Notes under the pieces: model-generated
The model's database searches: none
What the model was told of the DNA's origin: nothing
The model's input: the letters and a program-made list of their open reading frames with translations, nothing else
Part shown: positions 7,755 through 16,169 of the stretch, in pieces
Position numbering within the stretch: the stretch's first letter is position 1
How the letters are laid out: every line of letters starts with the position of its first letter
Assembly: GCF_009856825.1 (NCBI RefSeq)
Contig: NZ_WVTD01000021.1
Coordinates: 1 to 46,095, forward strand
Reading direction: 5' to 3'
Length of the DNA: 46,095 nt
From: Novosphingobium silvae
Lineage (GTDB): Bacteria; Pseudomonadota; Alphaproteobacteria; Sphingomonadales; Sphingomonadaceae
Position numbers and translations under genes: made by a program

Positions 7755-10252
7755 GCCGCCTTCCCTGCCGGATCGCGGTAGGCGAGCAGCCTGAGCGCAT
7801 TGATGACGACGAGCAGCGTCGATCCCTCATGAACCGCCACCGCTGGCCCAATGCCGAGGCCGAGGATGGTAGCAGGCACCAGGAAGGCGACGACACCCAG
7901 GCTGACGAAGACGTTCTGCCGGATGATTCCACGGGTATGGCGGCTAAGACCGACTGCGAATGGCAGGTGCGCCAGATCGTCGGCCATCAGCGCCACGTCG
8001 GCTGTCTCCAGCGCAACGTCCGACCCCGCCGCGCCCATCGCGATGCCGACCGTGGCGCTTGCCATCGCCGGCGCATCGTTCACGCCGTCGCCCACCATCG
8101 CGACCTTGTCTTCGCCGGCGAGCTTCTTGATCGCGGCAACCTTGTCTTCGGGCATGAGGTCGCCCCACGCTTCGTCGATCCCGACTTCGTCGGCGATCGC
8201 TTCGGCGACTTTCTGGTGATCGCCGGAGATCATTATCATCCGCGACACGCCCATCTCGTGCAGCCGACGCAACGCGGTCTTGGCAGCTTCGCGAGGCGTG
8301 TCCATCAGGCCGATCGCGCCCAGGTCGCGGTCCCCCTTGCGGACCACCATTGTCGTGCGGCCGTTCTCGCGCAGCTTCGCGATTGCGTCCTGCGCGCCCT
8401 GCCCCAGCGCCGGAATGCCCTCACTTCCGAACATCTCGGCCTTGCCGATCCACACCGTCTCGCCATCCACGCTCGCGGTGACGCCCCGACCGGTCAGGCT
8501 CTTGAGGTCGCCGGCAGTCGGCACGGCACGATCGTTCAGACGTTCGCGGCCGTCCTTGACGATCGCTTGGGCCAGGGGATGGTCGCTCAACGCTTCGACG
8601 GCGACAGCCAGCGCCAGCAACTCGCCTTCATCGGCGCCATCGACGGGCACGACATCAGTGATGCGCGGACGACCTTCGGTCAGCGTGCCCGTCTTGTCGA
8701 AAGCGATCGCTTTGAGCGACCCGAGGTTTTCGTGCGGTGCACCGCCCTTCACGAGCACGCCGCCCCGCGCTGCACGGGCAACGCCCGACAGGACCGCGCT
8801 CGGCGTTGCGATCGCGAGCGCGCACGGGCTTGCCGCCACCAGCACCGCCATCGCGCGATAGAAGCTGTCGCGGAACGGCTCGTCGACGACCACCCATGCG
8901 AACAGCAGGAGCACTGACAGGACCAGGACGGCGGGCACGAAGATCCGTTCGAACCGGTCGGTGAAGCGCTGCGTCGGCGACTTCTGCGTCTCCGCTTCGC
9001 TCACCATCTTCACGACCTTGGCAAGCGCGCTTTCATTGGAACGGCGTGTCACCTCGATCTCGATCGCGCCGCCGCCGTTGATCGTACCAGCAAAAACCCG
9101 GCTTTGCGCGTCGACTGCATCGGGCTTGGCGCGTGCCGCTGCGGCATCTGCGACCGGCACCTTGTCGACCGGGATGCTTTCACCCGTGACCGGGGCCTGG
9201 TTGATCGCGCTGGTGCCCTTGATGACGAAGCCGTCGGCAGGCAGGCGCTCGTTCGGGCGGACGATGGCAATGTCCCCGACGACCATCTGCTCGACCGGGA
9301 TTTCGCTGGTCTGCCCGCCGCGTCGCACGGTCGCGGTTTCGGGCGCGAGCTTCGCCAGCGCCTCGATCGCCTTCTTGGCGCGGCCCATTGCATAATGCTC
9401 AAGCGCATGGCCGAGGCTGAACAGGAACAGCAGCAGCGCACCTTCGGCCCATGCGCCCAGCGCAGCGGCGCCGGCCGCAGCGACCAACATCAGCGTGTCG
9501 ATCTCGAACTTCTTCATCCGGAGGTTGTCGATCGCCTCGCGCAGCGTGAAGAATCCGCCGAAGAAATAGGCTGCGATATAGCAGGCGGTCGGCAGCCATT
9601 CGGGCGCGCCAGCGACCAGCCTCTCGATCGCGTAGCCGATCCCCAGCAGCGCGCCACAGGCGAGCGCGAAGATCAGCTCGGTATTGGGGCCGAGAAATTC
9701 GGCGTGGCTATGGTCGTGGCCATCGCCGGGGCCGTGCTTCTCTTCGCCCGCGCCGTGGCCCCCGGGGCCGTGGTCGTGGCCGGCATGTTCATCGGCAGCG
9801 ACCCGCTTGCCCACCCTCACCTTCAGCTTGCGAAGCGCAGCGCGCACCTCCTCTTCGGTGGTTTCGCGGCGATCATATTCGACCCGGACAGACCCGCTGG
9901 TGCTGGCGCTTGCCTGGACCACGCCGGGCAAGGCGCACAGCGCATCGCTGACCGTGCGCGCCCGACGTTCGTGGTTGATCCCCGTCACCTGCCAGATCGC
10001 ATGGCCGTAGCGCTCGGTGATTTCGGCACCTGCGGCGCGCACCATTTCGCGCAACCGTGGCAGCGGCAGCTTGGCGGCATCGAAATGGATGCACAGCGCC
10101 GCTGGCGTGTTGCCGTCGAGACAGATCACATGCGCCCGCTCGACACCTTCGCGCTTTGACAGGGTTGATACGAGACGGTCCAGGCAGGCATCGGCCGCGT
10201 CAGGAAGGTCCGGCAACAACACTGGAATGTCGAGTTCGAGCTTGTCGTTCAT
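7751..10252 (-). CDS. P1B-4-type heavy-metal ATPase (Zn/Co/Cd exporter class)
   Basis: An 833-residue inner-membrane metal pump driven by ATP. The P-domain motif DKTGT is near residue 517, with GDGVNDAPA later. The transmembrane metal motif is SPC (ASPCALAIATP, ~470), and the last helix has HEGST near 804; SPC plus HEGxT define the P1B-4 group (CzcP, CoaT, CtpD). The N-terminus lacks CxxC and instead has two ferredoxin-like regions and a His/Asp/Gly-rich run at ~154-185 (HDHGPGGHG...HDHSH), probably metal-binding. AGGAGG lies six bases before the ATG. Coupled by four-base overlaps to the CDF gene upstream and the HAD gene downstream. Confidence 0.93.
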   Translation of the reverse strand: MNDKLELDIPVLLPDLPDAADACLDRLVSTLSKREGVERAHVICLDGNTPAALCIHFDAAKLPLPRLREMVRAAGAEITERYGHAIWQVTGINHERRARTVSDALCALPGVVQASASTSGSVRVEYDRRETTEEEVRAALRKLKVRVGKRVAADEHAGHDHGPGGHGAGEEKHGPGDGHDHSHAEFLGPNTELIFALACGALLGIGYAIERLVAGAPEWLPTACYIAAYFFGGFFTLREAIDNLRMKKFEIDTLMLVAAAGAAALGAWAEGALLLFLFSLGHALEHYAMGRAKKAIEALAKLAPETATVRRGGQTSEIPVEQMVVGDIAIVRPNERLPADGFVIKGTSAINQAPVTGESIPVDKVPVADAAAARAKPDAVDAQSRVFAGTINGGGAIEIEVTRRSNESALAKVVKMVSEAETQKSPTQRFTDRFERIFVPAVLVLSVLLLFAWVVVDEPFRDSFYRAMAVLVAASPCALAIATPSAVLSGVARAARGGVLVKGGAPHENLGSLKAIAFDKTGTLTEGRPRITDVVPVDGADEGELLALAVAVEALSDHPLAQAIVKDGRERLNDRAVPTAGDLKSLTGRGVTASVDGETVWIGKAEMFGSEGIPALGQGAQDAIAKLRENGRTTMVVRKGDRDLGAIGLMDTPREAAKTALRRLHEMGVSRMIMISGDHQKVAEAIADEVGIDEAWGDLMPEDKVAAIKKLAGEDKVAMVGDGVNDAPAMASATVGIAMGAAGSDVALETADVALMADDLAHLPFAVGLSRHTRGIIRQNVFVSLGVVAFLVPATILGLGIGPAVAVHEGSTLLVVINALRLLAYRDPAGKAA

Positions 10253-10857
10253 GACGACCTCCTTTCGCTTTTCTTGGTTTCGGCGCGCGCGTCGCGCAGG
10301 ATTTCGACACCGCCCTTGATGGCGATGATGGCGGTGGCGAAGCCGACCAGCAGGTCCGGCCAATTGGTACCCAACCACAGCACCAGCACGCCGGCGATCA
10401 GGATGCCGCCGTTGGAAATGAAGTCGTTGAAGCTGAAGGTGGTTGCGGCCCGGAGATTGACGTCCGGATCCTTGAGGCGCTGGAGCAGCCGCAGGCAGAG
10501 GTAATTCACGACGCCGGCGATCGCGGACATGACCATCATGGTAGGTCCGATGGGCTCGCTGCCCTGCACGTAGCGCCGTCCGACATCGATCAAGATGCCG
10601 CCCGCGAAGATCAGCAGCATGACGCCCGAAGCGACCGCGGCGCGTGTCTTCCATGTCTGGCCCCGGGTGAGCGCCACAAGGCTCAGCGCATACACAGCCG
10701 TATCGGACAGGTTGTCGACGCCGTTGGCGATCAGCGCGCTCGAGTCCGCGAAGAAGCCGGAAACGAAGAAGCCCGCAGCGATCGCCGCGTTCAGCAGCAG
10801 GACGATCCACAGTGTGCGGCGCTCCTGCCCGCCATTGTTGTCGTTGCCCGGGATCAT
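10249..10857 (-). CDS. CDF-family cation transporter (second copy)
   Basis: A 202-residue cation diffusion facilitator with six predicted membrane helices, exporting divalent metal by proton antiport. The TM2 metal site is DNLSD (DxxxD, residues ~48-52); in TM5 the usual HxxxD is replaced by DxxxN (FNDFISN), as in the other CDF protein at 21023-21649. The C-terminal cytosolic domain is almost absent, ending just after the sixth helix. Overlaps ZIP upstream and the P1B-4 ATPase downstream by four bases each, which suggests balanced production of all three. Confidence 0.85.
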   Translation of the reverse strand: MIPGNDNNGGQERRTLWIVLLLNAAIAAGFFVSGFFADSSALIANGVDNLSDTAVYALSLVALTRGQTWKTRAAVASGVMLLIFAGGILIDVGRRYVQGSEPIGPTMMVMSAIAGVVNYLCLRLLQRLKDPDVNLRAATTFSFNDFISNGGILIAGVLVLWLGTNWPDLLVGFATAIIAIKGGVEILRDARAETKKSERRSS

Positions 10858-11540
10858 CCCATCATCTCCTCAAGTGTCAGCAGGGCCAGGAAGCCGACGA
10901 AAAACATCGAGCTGATGAGCGGGGTGTCGGGTTTCTCGTGCGCCTCGACCAGCAACTCCTCCGTGACGAGGTAGAGCAGCGCCATCAGCCCGAAGCTGAG
11001 GAAGCCGGCGATCATCACCGGCGACAGCGCGGCGACCGGCACGGCAGCGAGCGCGCCGATCGGCAGCAGCAGGGCCAATGCCGAGACGATCACGATGATG
11101 CGCAAGCGCGAGCGATAGGTTTCCGCCAGCTCGTCGGTCAGCGTCAGTCCCAGAAATAACACTTCCAGAGTGAGCGCGATCGTCAGCAGGAGACCTGCCT
11201 TCTCGCCCGCCACGAAAGCGAGGCCGAGCACCAGGCCGTCGACCAGAATGTCGATGCCGATCGCGGCGAGTAGCGCCATCGGCCCCTTGAAGCGGGCCTC
11301 AAGAGCCTTGAGCCCCAGCATGGTCGCGACGCCCGCCGCCCCGCCGATCAACGTCGCGCTGGGCGATGCCTCATGCTTGACCTGCGGCAGGATTTCGGTC
11401 GCTGCCGCCGCGAACACGACGCCGGCAGCGAGATGCTGTAGGCCCGCCACGAGGCCAGGTTTCAACTTGGTGCGGCTCGCGACAATCGCGCCGAGCACGA
11501 CCGCCAGCACAGGCGCAAGCGTATAGAGCAGTGCCTGCAT
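10854..11540 (-). CDS. ZIP-family metal transporter
   Basis: A 228-residue polytopic membrane protein with about seven to eight helices. The TM4/TM5-type metal-binding motifs are seen as GIDILVDGLVLGLAF (D and D rather than the usual HxxxD) and the following TLEVLFLGLTLTDEL (E...E). ZIP proteins normally bring Zn or Fe into the cytosol; here the acidic replacements and the setting among exporters make direction uncertain. Also notable are LQHLAAGVVFAAAATEILPQ and VTEELLVEAHE. The start ATG has AGGA six bases upstream. Gap to the upstream lipoprotein gene is three bases. Confidence 0.8.
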   Translation of the reverse strand: MQALLYTLAPVLAVVLGAIVASRTKLKPGLVAGLQHLAAGVVFAAAATEILPQVKHEASPSATLIGGAAGVATMLGLKALEARFKGPMALLAAIGIDILVDGLVLGLAFVAGEKAGLLLTIALTLEVLFLGLTLTDELAETYRSRLRIIVIVSALALLLPIGALAAVPVAALSPVMIAGFLSFGLMALLYLVTEELLVEAHEKPDTPLISSMFFVGFLALLTLEEMMG

Positions 11541-11543
11541 TTC

Positions 11544-12008
11544 CTAGGACTCCTCCGGGGTTCGGTGGCAGACGCGGATCTTCCCGCGTCGCGTGAACGC
11601 GATCGATCCGCCCGCCACGACAGCCCGCGAATGGTCGCCGCGAAACTCGTCACCGGTTCGCTGCGCGCGCAGGATCTCGGTCCTGCCCTTCGGCAGCCAG
11701 GTGACGGCCATTTTCAAGCCGTCATCGATGAAGTCGACATCGGCGCGTGTGCCGTCGTCGCAGTACATGATGCGCTGCGCGATTAGTTTCGACGTCAGAT
11801 GCTTTTCATGCGCCGGCTCGGTAGGCTGGGTCGGCGCTGGATTACACGCCCCTATAACCGCCCCGGAGACGAGAACGACGCCGAGGCGCGCGATCGCCAG
11901 ACCGGCCCGATTCAGGCCGCACAAGGTTGTCACATTTGAAATCGACGTGTCAGACATCGGTCTCTTCCGACGAAGCGCCCTGTGGCGTTCGAAGGCAGGG
12001 CAGTTCAT
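11544..12008 (-). CDS. lipoprotein with MliC-like domain
   Basis: A predicted outer-membrane or periplasmic lipoprotein. The signal (LAIARLGVVLVSGAVIGAC) ends in a lipobox with the lipidated Cys near residue 55 of the long form. After it, IMYCDDGTRADVDFIDDGLKMAVTWLPKGRTEIL...GDEFRGD...RRGKIRVC has the YxCxDG...VxF...C pattern of the MliC/PliC c-type lysozyme inhibitor fold, with one Cys at each end for a disulfide. The ATG at 12008 overlaps the upstream stop (ATGA); an ATG at 11957 would give a more usual signal length. It is paired with a similar gene immediately upstream, so a duplication is likely. Confidence 0.65.
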   Translation of the reverse strand: MNCPAFERHRALRRKRPMSDTSISNVTTLCGLNRAGLAIARLGVVLVSGAVIGACNPAPTQPTEPAHEKHLTSKLIAQRIMYCDDGTRADVDFIDDGLKMAVTWLPKGRTEILRAQRTGDEFRGDHSRAVVAGGSIAFTRRGKIRVCHRTPEES

Positions 12009-12382
12009 CGCGTGCCTTCCTGCTCGCAGATCCGGGTACGGCCATCGCCTTCCACGATGGTGAGCTGCGACCCCTTGAAGGTCGCGGTGGCTGTTTCGCC
12101 GACATATTGCAGGCCCTGCGCTGGCGCGGTCAGCATCATCGGCGGTCCCCCGTTGGAGCGCCGCAAATCGATCTGCAGGCCGTTGTCCTTGTAATCGACG
12201 AACAGCGGTTCCCCGTCGGAACAGCGATATCTATGCCGCCCCATTTCCCCGGTCGCCACGGCGCTGTCGGGCGAATGGATCTGCTGCTCCGTTGGCGGGG
12301 CTGGCGGCTTTCTTTCCGAGCACGCCGCGAGCCCGACAACGAGGATGACGGCGGGCAGCACCCGCTTACAGTGCATCATCAT
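12005..12382 (-). CDS. MliC-like lipoprotein (lysozyme inhibitor fold)
   Basis: A 125-residue lipoprotein: the signal MMMHCKRVLPAVILVVGLAAC has lipobox LAAC. The mature part HRYRCSDGEPLFVDYKDNGLQIDL...YVGETATATFKGSQLTIVEGDGRTRIC fits the membrane-bound c-type lysozyme inhibitor pattern (YxCxDG, a central strand set, terminal Cys). Members protect peptidoglycan from lysozyme or simply bind the envelope; activity here is not shown. Its presence inside a metal operon, ATGA-coupled to both neighbours, suggests an envelope protection role during metal stress. Confidence 0.7.
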   Translation of the reverse strand: MMMHCKRVLPAVILVVGLAACSERKPPAPPTEQQIHSPDSAVATGEMGRHRYRCSDGEPLFVDYKDNGLQIDLRRSNGGPPMMLTAPAQGLQYVGETATATFKGSQLTIVEGDGRTRICEQEGTR

Positions 12383-12867
12383 CGCGCCTTCCTCCTGTAG
12401 CGGAAGGGGACGCGCTGACGATTGATAGCCCGGGCAGGCTGACCTACCCGCCAGCGGAGATAGGTTGCGAGGCGATCGTCAGATTCGACCATCAGGGATC
12501 GCAGGCGGCGCAACATCATCGCCGCGAACGGCAGGGAGAGCGCCCCGCGCAGCGTGCAGCTATGCGTTAGCCTGGTGCCGCCATCGTCCCCCGCCAGCTC
12601 GTACCGCTCTTCGAGCGTGAACAGATAGGGGATGCCGCAGGACCAAGCGAAGGCGTGCGGTTTATCGAATCGATCAATCCGTGCTGGCGTCCGAATTGGC
12701 CGGGTGATGCCCTGGATCGCAAAGGTGCATTCTGTGTCGCCGAGCCGGGACGGATCATCGAGAAATACGAGCGGACTCCACGCCCGGCGATGATCCGGAT
12801 CGGTGAGTGCCGACCAGATGCGCAGTGGCCCGCCGTGAAGCATCGAGCTGGTTATGGTGCGAGGCAT
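12379..12867 (-). CDS. SRPBCC (START/polyketide-cyclase-like) protein
   Basis: About 162 residues with the SRPBCC fold: PLRIWSALTDPDHRRAWSP at the start, FAIQGITRPIRTPARIDRFDKPHAFAWSC in the middle, then GTRLTHSCTLRG and the long C-terminal helix MMLRRLRSLMVESDDRLATYLRWR. Such proteins bind a hydrophobic ligand in a helix-grip cavity; the ligand is unknown. The start at 12867 is preferred to an ATG at 12921 because GGGAG and GGGG stand just before it. That ribosome-binding site lies in a hairpin (12871-12889), so translation may be regulated. It is the first gene after the czcA hairpins. Confidence 0.75.
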   Translation of the reverse strand: MPRTITSSMLHGGPLRIWSALTDPDHRRAWSPLVFLDDPSRLGDTECTFAIQGITRPIRTPARIDRFDKPHAFAWSCGIPYLFTLEERYELAGDDGGTRLTHSCTLRGALSLPFAAMMLRRLRSLMVESDDRLATYLRWRVGQPARAINRQRVPFRYRRKAR

Positions 12868-12870
12868 ATC

Positions 12871-12918
12871 CCCATCTCCCAGAGATGGGCGGGGCGATCG
12901 CGGATCGCCCCGCCCATC
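12871..12918 (-). promoter_or_regulatory. mutually exclusive RNA hairpins between czcA and the downstream genes
   Basis: Read on the minus strand, 12918-12903 and 12899-12884 form a perfect 16-bp stem with a 3-nt loop directly after the czcA stop. Bases 12889-12882 and 12878-12871 form a second, perfect 8-bp stem with a 3-nt loop that contains the ribosome-binding site of the SRPBCC gene (ATG 12867). The stems share 12884-12889, so only one can form at a time. There is no U-run, so this is more like a processing or translation switch than a terminator. Confidence 0.6.
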
Positions 12919-12920
12919 CA

Positions 12921-15900
12921 TCAGGCCAAGTTGTTCACGAAGGTCTGACCGTGGTCGTCCCCTTCATGCTCCTCATTGTAGTGCTCGGGTTTCTCGATCA
13001 CTTTCTGCCCGAACCGGGCATAGAGTGTCGGCAGCACGAACAGCGTAAGAAGCGTCGCCGAGATCAGACCGCCGATGACGACCGTCGCCAAAGGCTTTTG
13101 AACCTCTGCGCCGGCGCCTTCGCCCAGCGCCATCGGCACGAAGCCGAGGCTGGCGACTAGCGCGGTCATGATGACGGGTCGCAGACGCTGCATCGCGCCA
13201 ACATGCGCGGCTTCCTCGCGGCTCATCCCTGATCGGATCAGATCTTGGATCGAGCTGACCATGACGAGGCCGTTGAGGACCGCGATGCCCGAGAGGGCGA
13301 TGAAGCCCACTGCCGCCGAGATCGAGAAGTCCATGCCCCGCAGGAACAGCAACAGGACGCCGCCCACCAGCGCGAAAGGCACGCCGGTGAACACGATCGC
13401 GGCGTCGCGGACCGATCCCAACGCCCCGTAGAGGAGCAGCAGGATCAAGATGAAGCAAGCCGGAATGACCAGCTTCAGCCGTTCGCTTGCCGATTGGAGG
13501 TTCTCGAACTGGCCGCCCCATTCGAGATAGGTGCCGGCAGGCAGCCGGAGTTGGCTGCCGATCGCCGCCTGCGCATCCGCCACGACGGATCCGACGTCGC
13601 GGCCACGCACGTTGGCTTGCACCACCACGCGCCGCTTGCCGTTCTCGCGGCTGATCTGGTTCGGACCATCGACCACCTTGATCTCGGCGACGCTGGACAG
13701 CGGTACATAGCCGCCGCCTGCCACCGGCACCTGCACCTGTTGGAGCAGGCCGATGTCGGCACGCTGCGCCTCCGACAGGCGGATCACCACGGGGAAGCGA
13801 CGGTCGCCCTCGAAGATCTGGCCCGATGTTCGCCCGCCGATCGTCGCAGTCACGGTGTCCTGCACATCCTGAGCCGTAACGCCCAACCGCGCCATCGCGT
13901 CGCGGTTGACGCGAATGTCGAGCATGGGAAGACCGGTCGTCTGCTCCACCTTCACGTCCGCTGCGCCTTGCGTTCTGCGCAGCACCGCCGCGATTTGCTC
14001 GGCCGTCCGGTTCATCTGGTTGAAGTCGTCCCCGAACACCTTCACCGCGATGTCGCCGCGCACGCCGGCGATCAGCTCGTTGAAGCGCATCTGGATGGGC
14101 TGGGTGATCTCGTAGGCATTTCCCGGAATCTTCGCGAGATTACCCTCGATCCGGCTGACCAGCTCCTCCTTGGGAAGCTCAGGATCCGGCCAATCCTTGC
14201 GCGGCTTCAGGATGACGAACATGTCGGTCGCGTTCGGCGGCATCGGGTCGGCCGCCAGCTCGGCGGTGCCCGTCTTGGAATAGACGAATTGCACCTCCGG
14301 CTGCTTCGACATCATCCGCTCGATCGGCACCTGCATCGCCTGGCTCTGCTGGACCGACGTTGCCGGAATGCGGAGCGACTGGATCAGCAAATCGCCTTCG
14401 TCGAGCTGCGGCAGGAACACCGAGCCGAGCGTAGTGAAAGCAAGCGCCGCCACCACAAGGCTTCCCACACCCGCACCGATCGTCAGCGTCGGGCGCTTCA
14501 TGGCCCGGTCGAGACCGGGTTCGTAGCGCTTCTTCAGCCACGTGATGATGCGGCCGTCCTTCTCCTCGACCTTCTTCGACAGCCAGATCGCAATCATCGC
14601 CGGCACGAAGGTGAGAGAGAGGATGAAGGCGAAGGCGAGCGCGATGATGACGGTCAGCGCCATCGGTCCGAACGTTTTACCCTCCACGCCGGTCAGCGTG
14701 AGCAGCGGTACGTAGACGAGGATGATGATTGCCTGCCCGTACACAGAGGGACGGATCATCTCACGCGCAGCGGCTGCCACGGTCGCGAGCCGTTCCTTGA
14801 CGCTGAGCAATCGGCCTTCATGATGCTGTTGCTCGGCAAGCCGGCGCAGCGCGTTTTCGACAATGATGACGGCGCCGTCGACGATCAGACCGAAGTCCAA
14901 AGCCCCAAGGCTCATCAGATTGGCCGAGACCCCAGCGCGCAGCATACCAAAGCCTGTCAGCATCATGGTGATCGGGATGACCAACGCCGCGATCAGGGCC
15001 GCACGGAAGTTGCCGAGCAGCAGGAAGAGCACGACGATGACCAGCACCGCGCCTTCGGACAGGTTTTTCGCGACCGTCTTGATCGTCGAATTGACCAGCT
15101 CGGTGCGGTTCAGCACCGGCTGAATTACGACGTCAGGAGGCAGCGAAGCGTTGATCGTCTTCAGTTTCTCAGCGACCGCGGTCGACACGATGCGGCTGTT
15201 CTCGCCGATCCGCATGATCGCCGTGCCGACGACGACTTCGGTACCGTTCTCCGATGCCGAACCCATGCGGATCGCCTGACCCGTCTTCACAGTCGCAACT
15301 TGTTCGACCGTGATCGGCACGCCGTTACGTGTCGCGATCACGGTCCTGGCCAACTCGCTGGCATTGCGAACGAGCGCATCCGAGCGAACAGCCAGACCTT
15401 CGCCATTGCGATTGACGAAGCCACCGCCGACGCTGGTGTTATTGCGCTCCAGCGCATTTCCCAGGTCCGTCAGCGTGATGCCGAGCGAGGCCAGCTTCTG
15501 CACGTCGGGCACGACGAGGAACTGCTTGGCGTAACCGCCAATCGAGTCGACACCGGCGAGGCCCGGTGTGGTCTTCAGAAGCGGCGTCACGATCCAGTCC
15601 TGCGCGGTGCGCAGGTAGGTCGCCTTGTCCTCTTCGGTCGTCAGTCGCTCGCCCTCTGGCGTGATGTAGCTGCCATCGGGCTGTTGGCCCGGTTCACCGG
15701 GCTTGTGCTTGTCGTCCTCGCGATGATCGAGACGAACGGTGTACATGTACACCTCGCCCAGGCCTGTCGCGATCGGACCCATTTCAGGGTTCACGCCGTC
15801 GGGCAGATTCTCTTGCACGCCCCGCAGACGCTCGCCCACCTGCTGGCGGGCGAAATAGATGTCCGTCGCGTCCGAAAAGACCGCCGTGATCTGCGCGAAG

Positions 15901-16166
15901 CCGTTGCGGCTCAACGAGCGCGTATATTCCAGGCCGGGGGTGCCGGCGAGCGCGGTTTCGATTGGAAACGACACCTGCTTCTCGACCAGCTCGGGCGAGA
16001 GGGCAGGCGCGCGGACGTTGATCTGGACCTGATTGTTGGTGATGTCCGGCACCGCGTCGATCGGTAGCCGGTAGAGGGAAAAGGCGCCGATGGCGGCGAC
16101 GATGACGGTGAGGAGCAGGACTAGCCAGCGCTTCTCGACCGCCCAGGTTACGATACGGGCGATCAT
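12921..16166 (-). CDS. czcA: CzcA-type HME-RND heavy-metal efflux pump
   Basis: A 1081-residue inner-membrane proton/cation antiporter forming the pump of a tripartite CzcCBA complex. The N-terminal helix is followed by LPIDAVPDITNNQVQINV, the classic HME opening. The proton-relay motif in TM4 is DFGLIVDGAVIIVENALRR (~421), the DFGxxxDGAVxxxEN signature of the Zn/Co/Cd branch (HME1) rather than the Cu/Ag branch. Two large periplasmic loops and twelve helices are evident, plus a charged insertion at ~155-190. The C-terminus carries a His/Glu-rich tail (HYNEEHEGDDHG) that may bind metal. Three bases separate it from czcB. Confidence 0.95.
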   Translation of the reverse strand: MIARIVTWAVEKRWLVLLLTVIVAAIGAFSLYRLPIDAVPDITNNQVQINVRAPALSPELVEKQVSFPIETALAGTPGLEYTRSLSRNGFAQITAVFSDATDIYFARQQVGERLRGVQENLPDGVNPEMGPIATGLGEVYMYTVRLDHREDDKHKPGEPGQQPDGSYITPEGERLTTEEDKATYLRTAQDWIVTPLLKTTPGLAGVDSIGGYAKQFLVVPDVQKLASLGITLTDLGNALERNNTSVGGGFVNRNGEGLAVRSDALVRNASELARTVIATRNGVPITVEQVATVKTGQAIRMGSASENGTEVVVGTAIMRIGENSRIVSTAVAEKLKTINASLPPDVVIQPVLNRTELVNSTIKTVAKNLSEGAVLVIVVLFLLLGNFRAALIAALVIPITMMLTGFGMLRAGVSANLMSLGALDFGLIVDGAVIIVENALRRLAEQQHHEGRLLSVKERLATVAAAAREMIRPSVYGQAIIILVYVPLLTLTGVEGKTFGPMALTVIIALAFAFILSLTFVPAMIAIWLSKKVEEKDGRIITWLKKRYEPGLDRAMKRPTLTIGAGVGSLVVAALAFTTLGSVFLPQLDEGDLLIQSLRIPATSVQQSQAMQVPIERMMSKQPEVQFVYSKTGTAELAADPMPPNATDMFVILKPRKDWPDPELPKEELVSRIEGNLAKIPGNAYEITQPIQMRFNELIAGVRGDIAVKVFGDDFNQMNRTAEQIAAVLRRTQGAADVKVEQTTGLPMLDIRVNRDAMARLGVTAQDVQDTVTATIGGRTSGQIFEGDRRFPVVIRLSEAQRADIGLLQQVQVPVAGGGYVPLSSVAEIKVVDGPNQISRENGKRRVVVQANVRGRDVGSVVADAQAAIGSQLRLPAGTYLEWGGQFENLQSASERLKLVIPACFILILLLLYGALGSVRDAAIVFTGVPFALVGGVLLLFLRGMDFSISAAVGFIALSGIAVLNGLVMVSSIQDLIRSGMSREEAAHVGAMQRLRPVIMTALVASLGFVPMALGEGAGAEVQKPLATVVIGGLISATLLTLFVLPTLYARFGQKVIEKPEHYNEEHEGDDHGQTFVNNLA

Positions 16167-16169
16167 GGC

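Noticed and set aside
10253..10810. N-terminal extension of the P1B-4 ATPase frame by 186 codons
   Set aside because: The extra part is out of frame with the real CDF gene and is Arg-rich; the ATG at 10252 has AGGAGG and starts a normal protein.
13245..16067. 940-codon open frame on the plus strand
   Set aside because: It is antisense to czcA, with Arg/His/Asp-rich composition throughout and no domain; the czcA frame is unmistakable.
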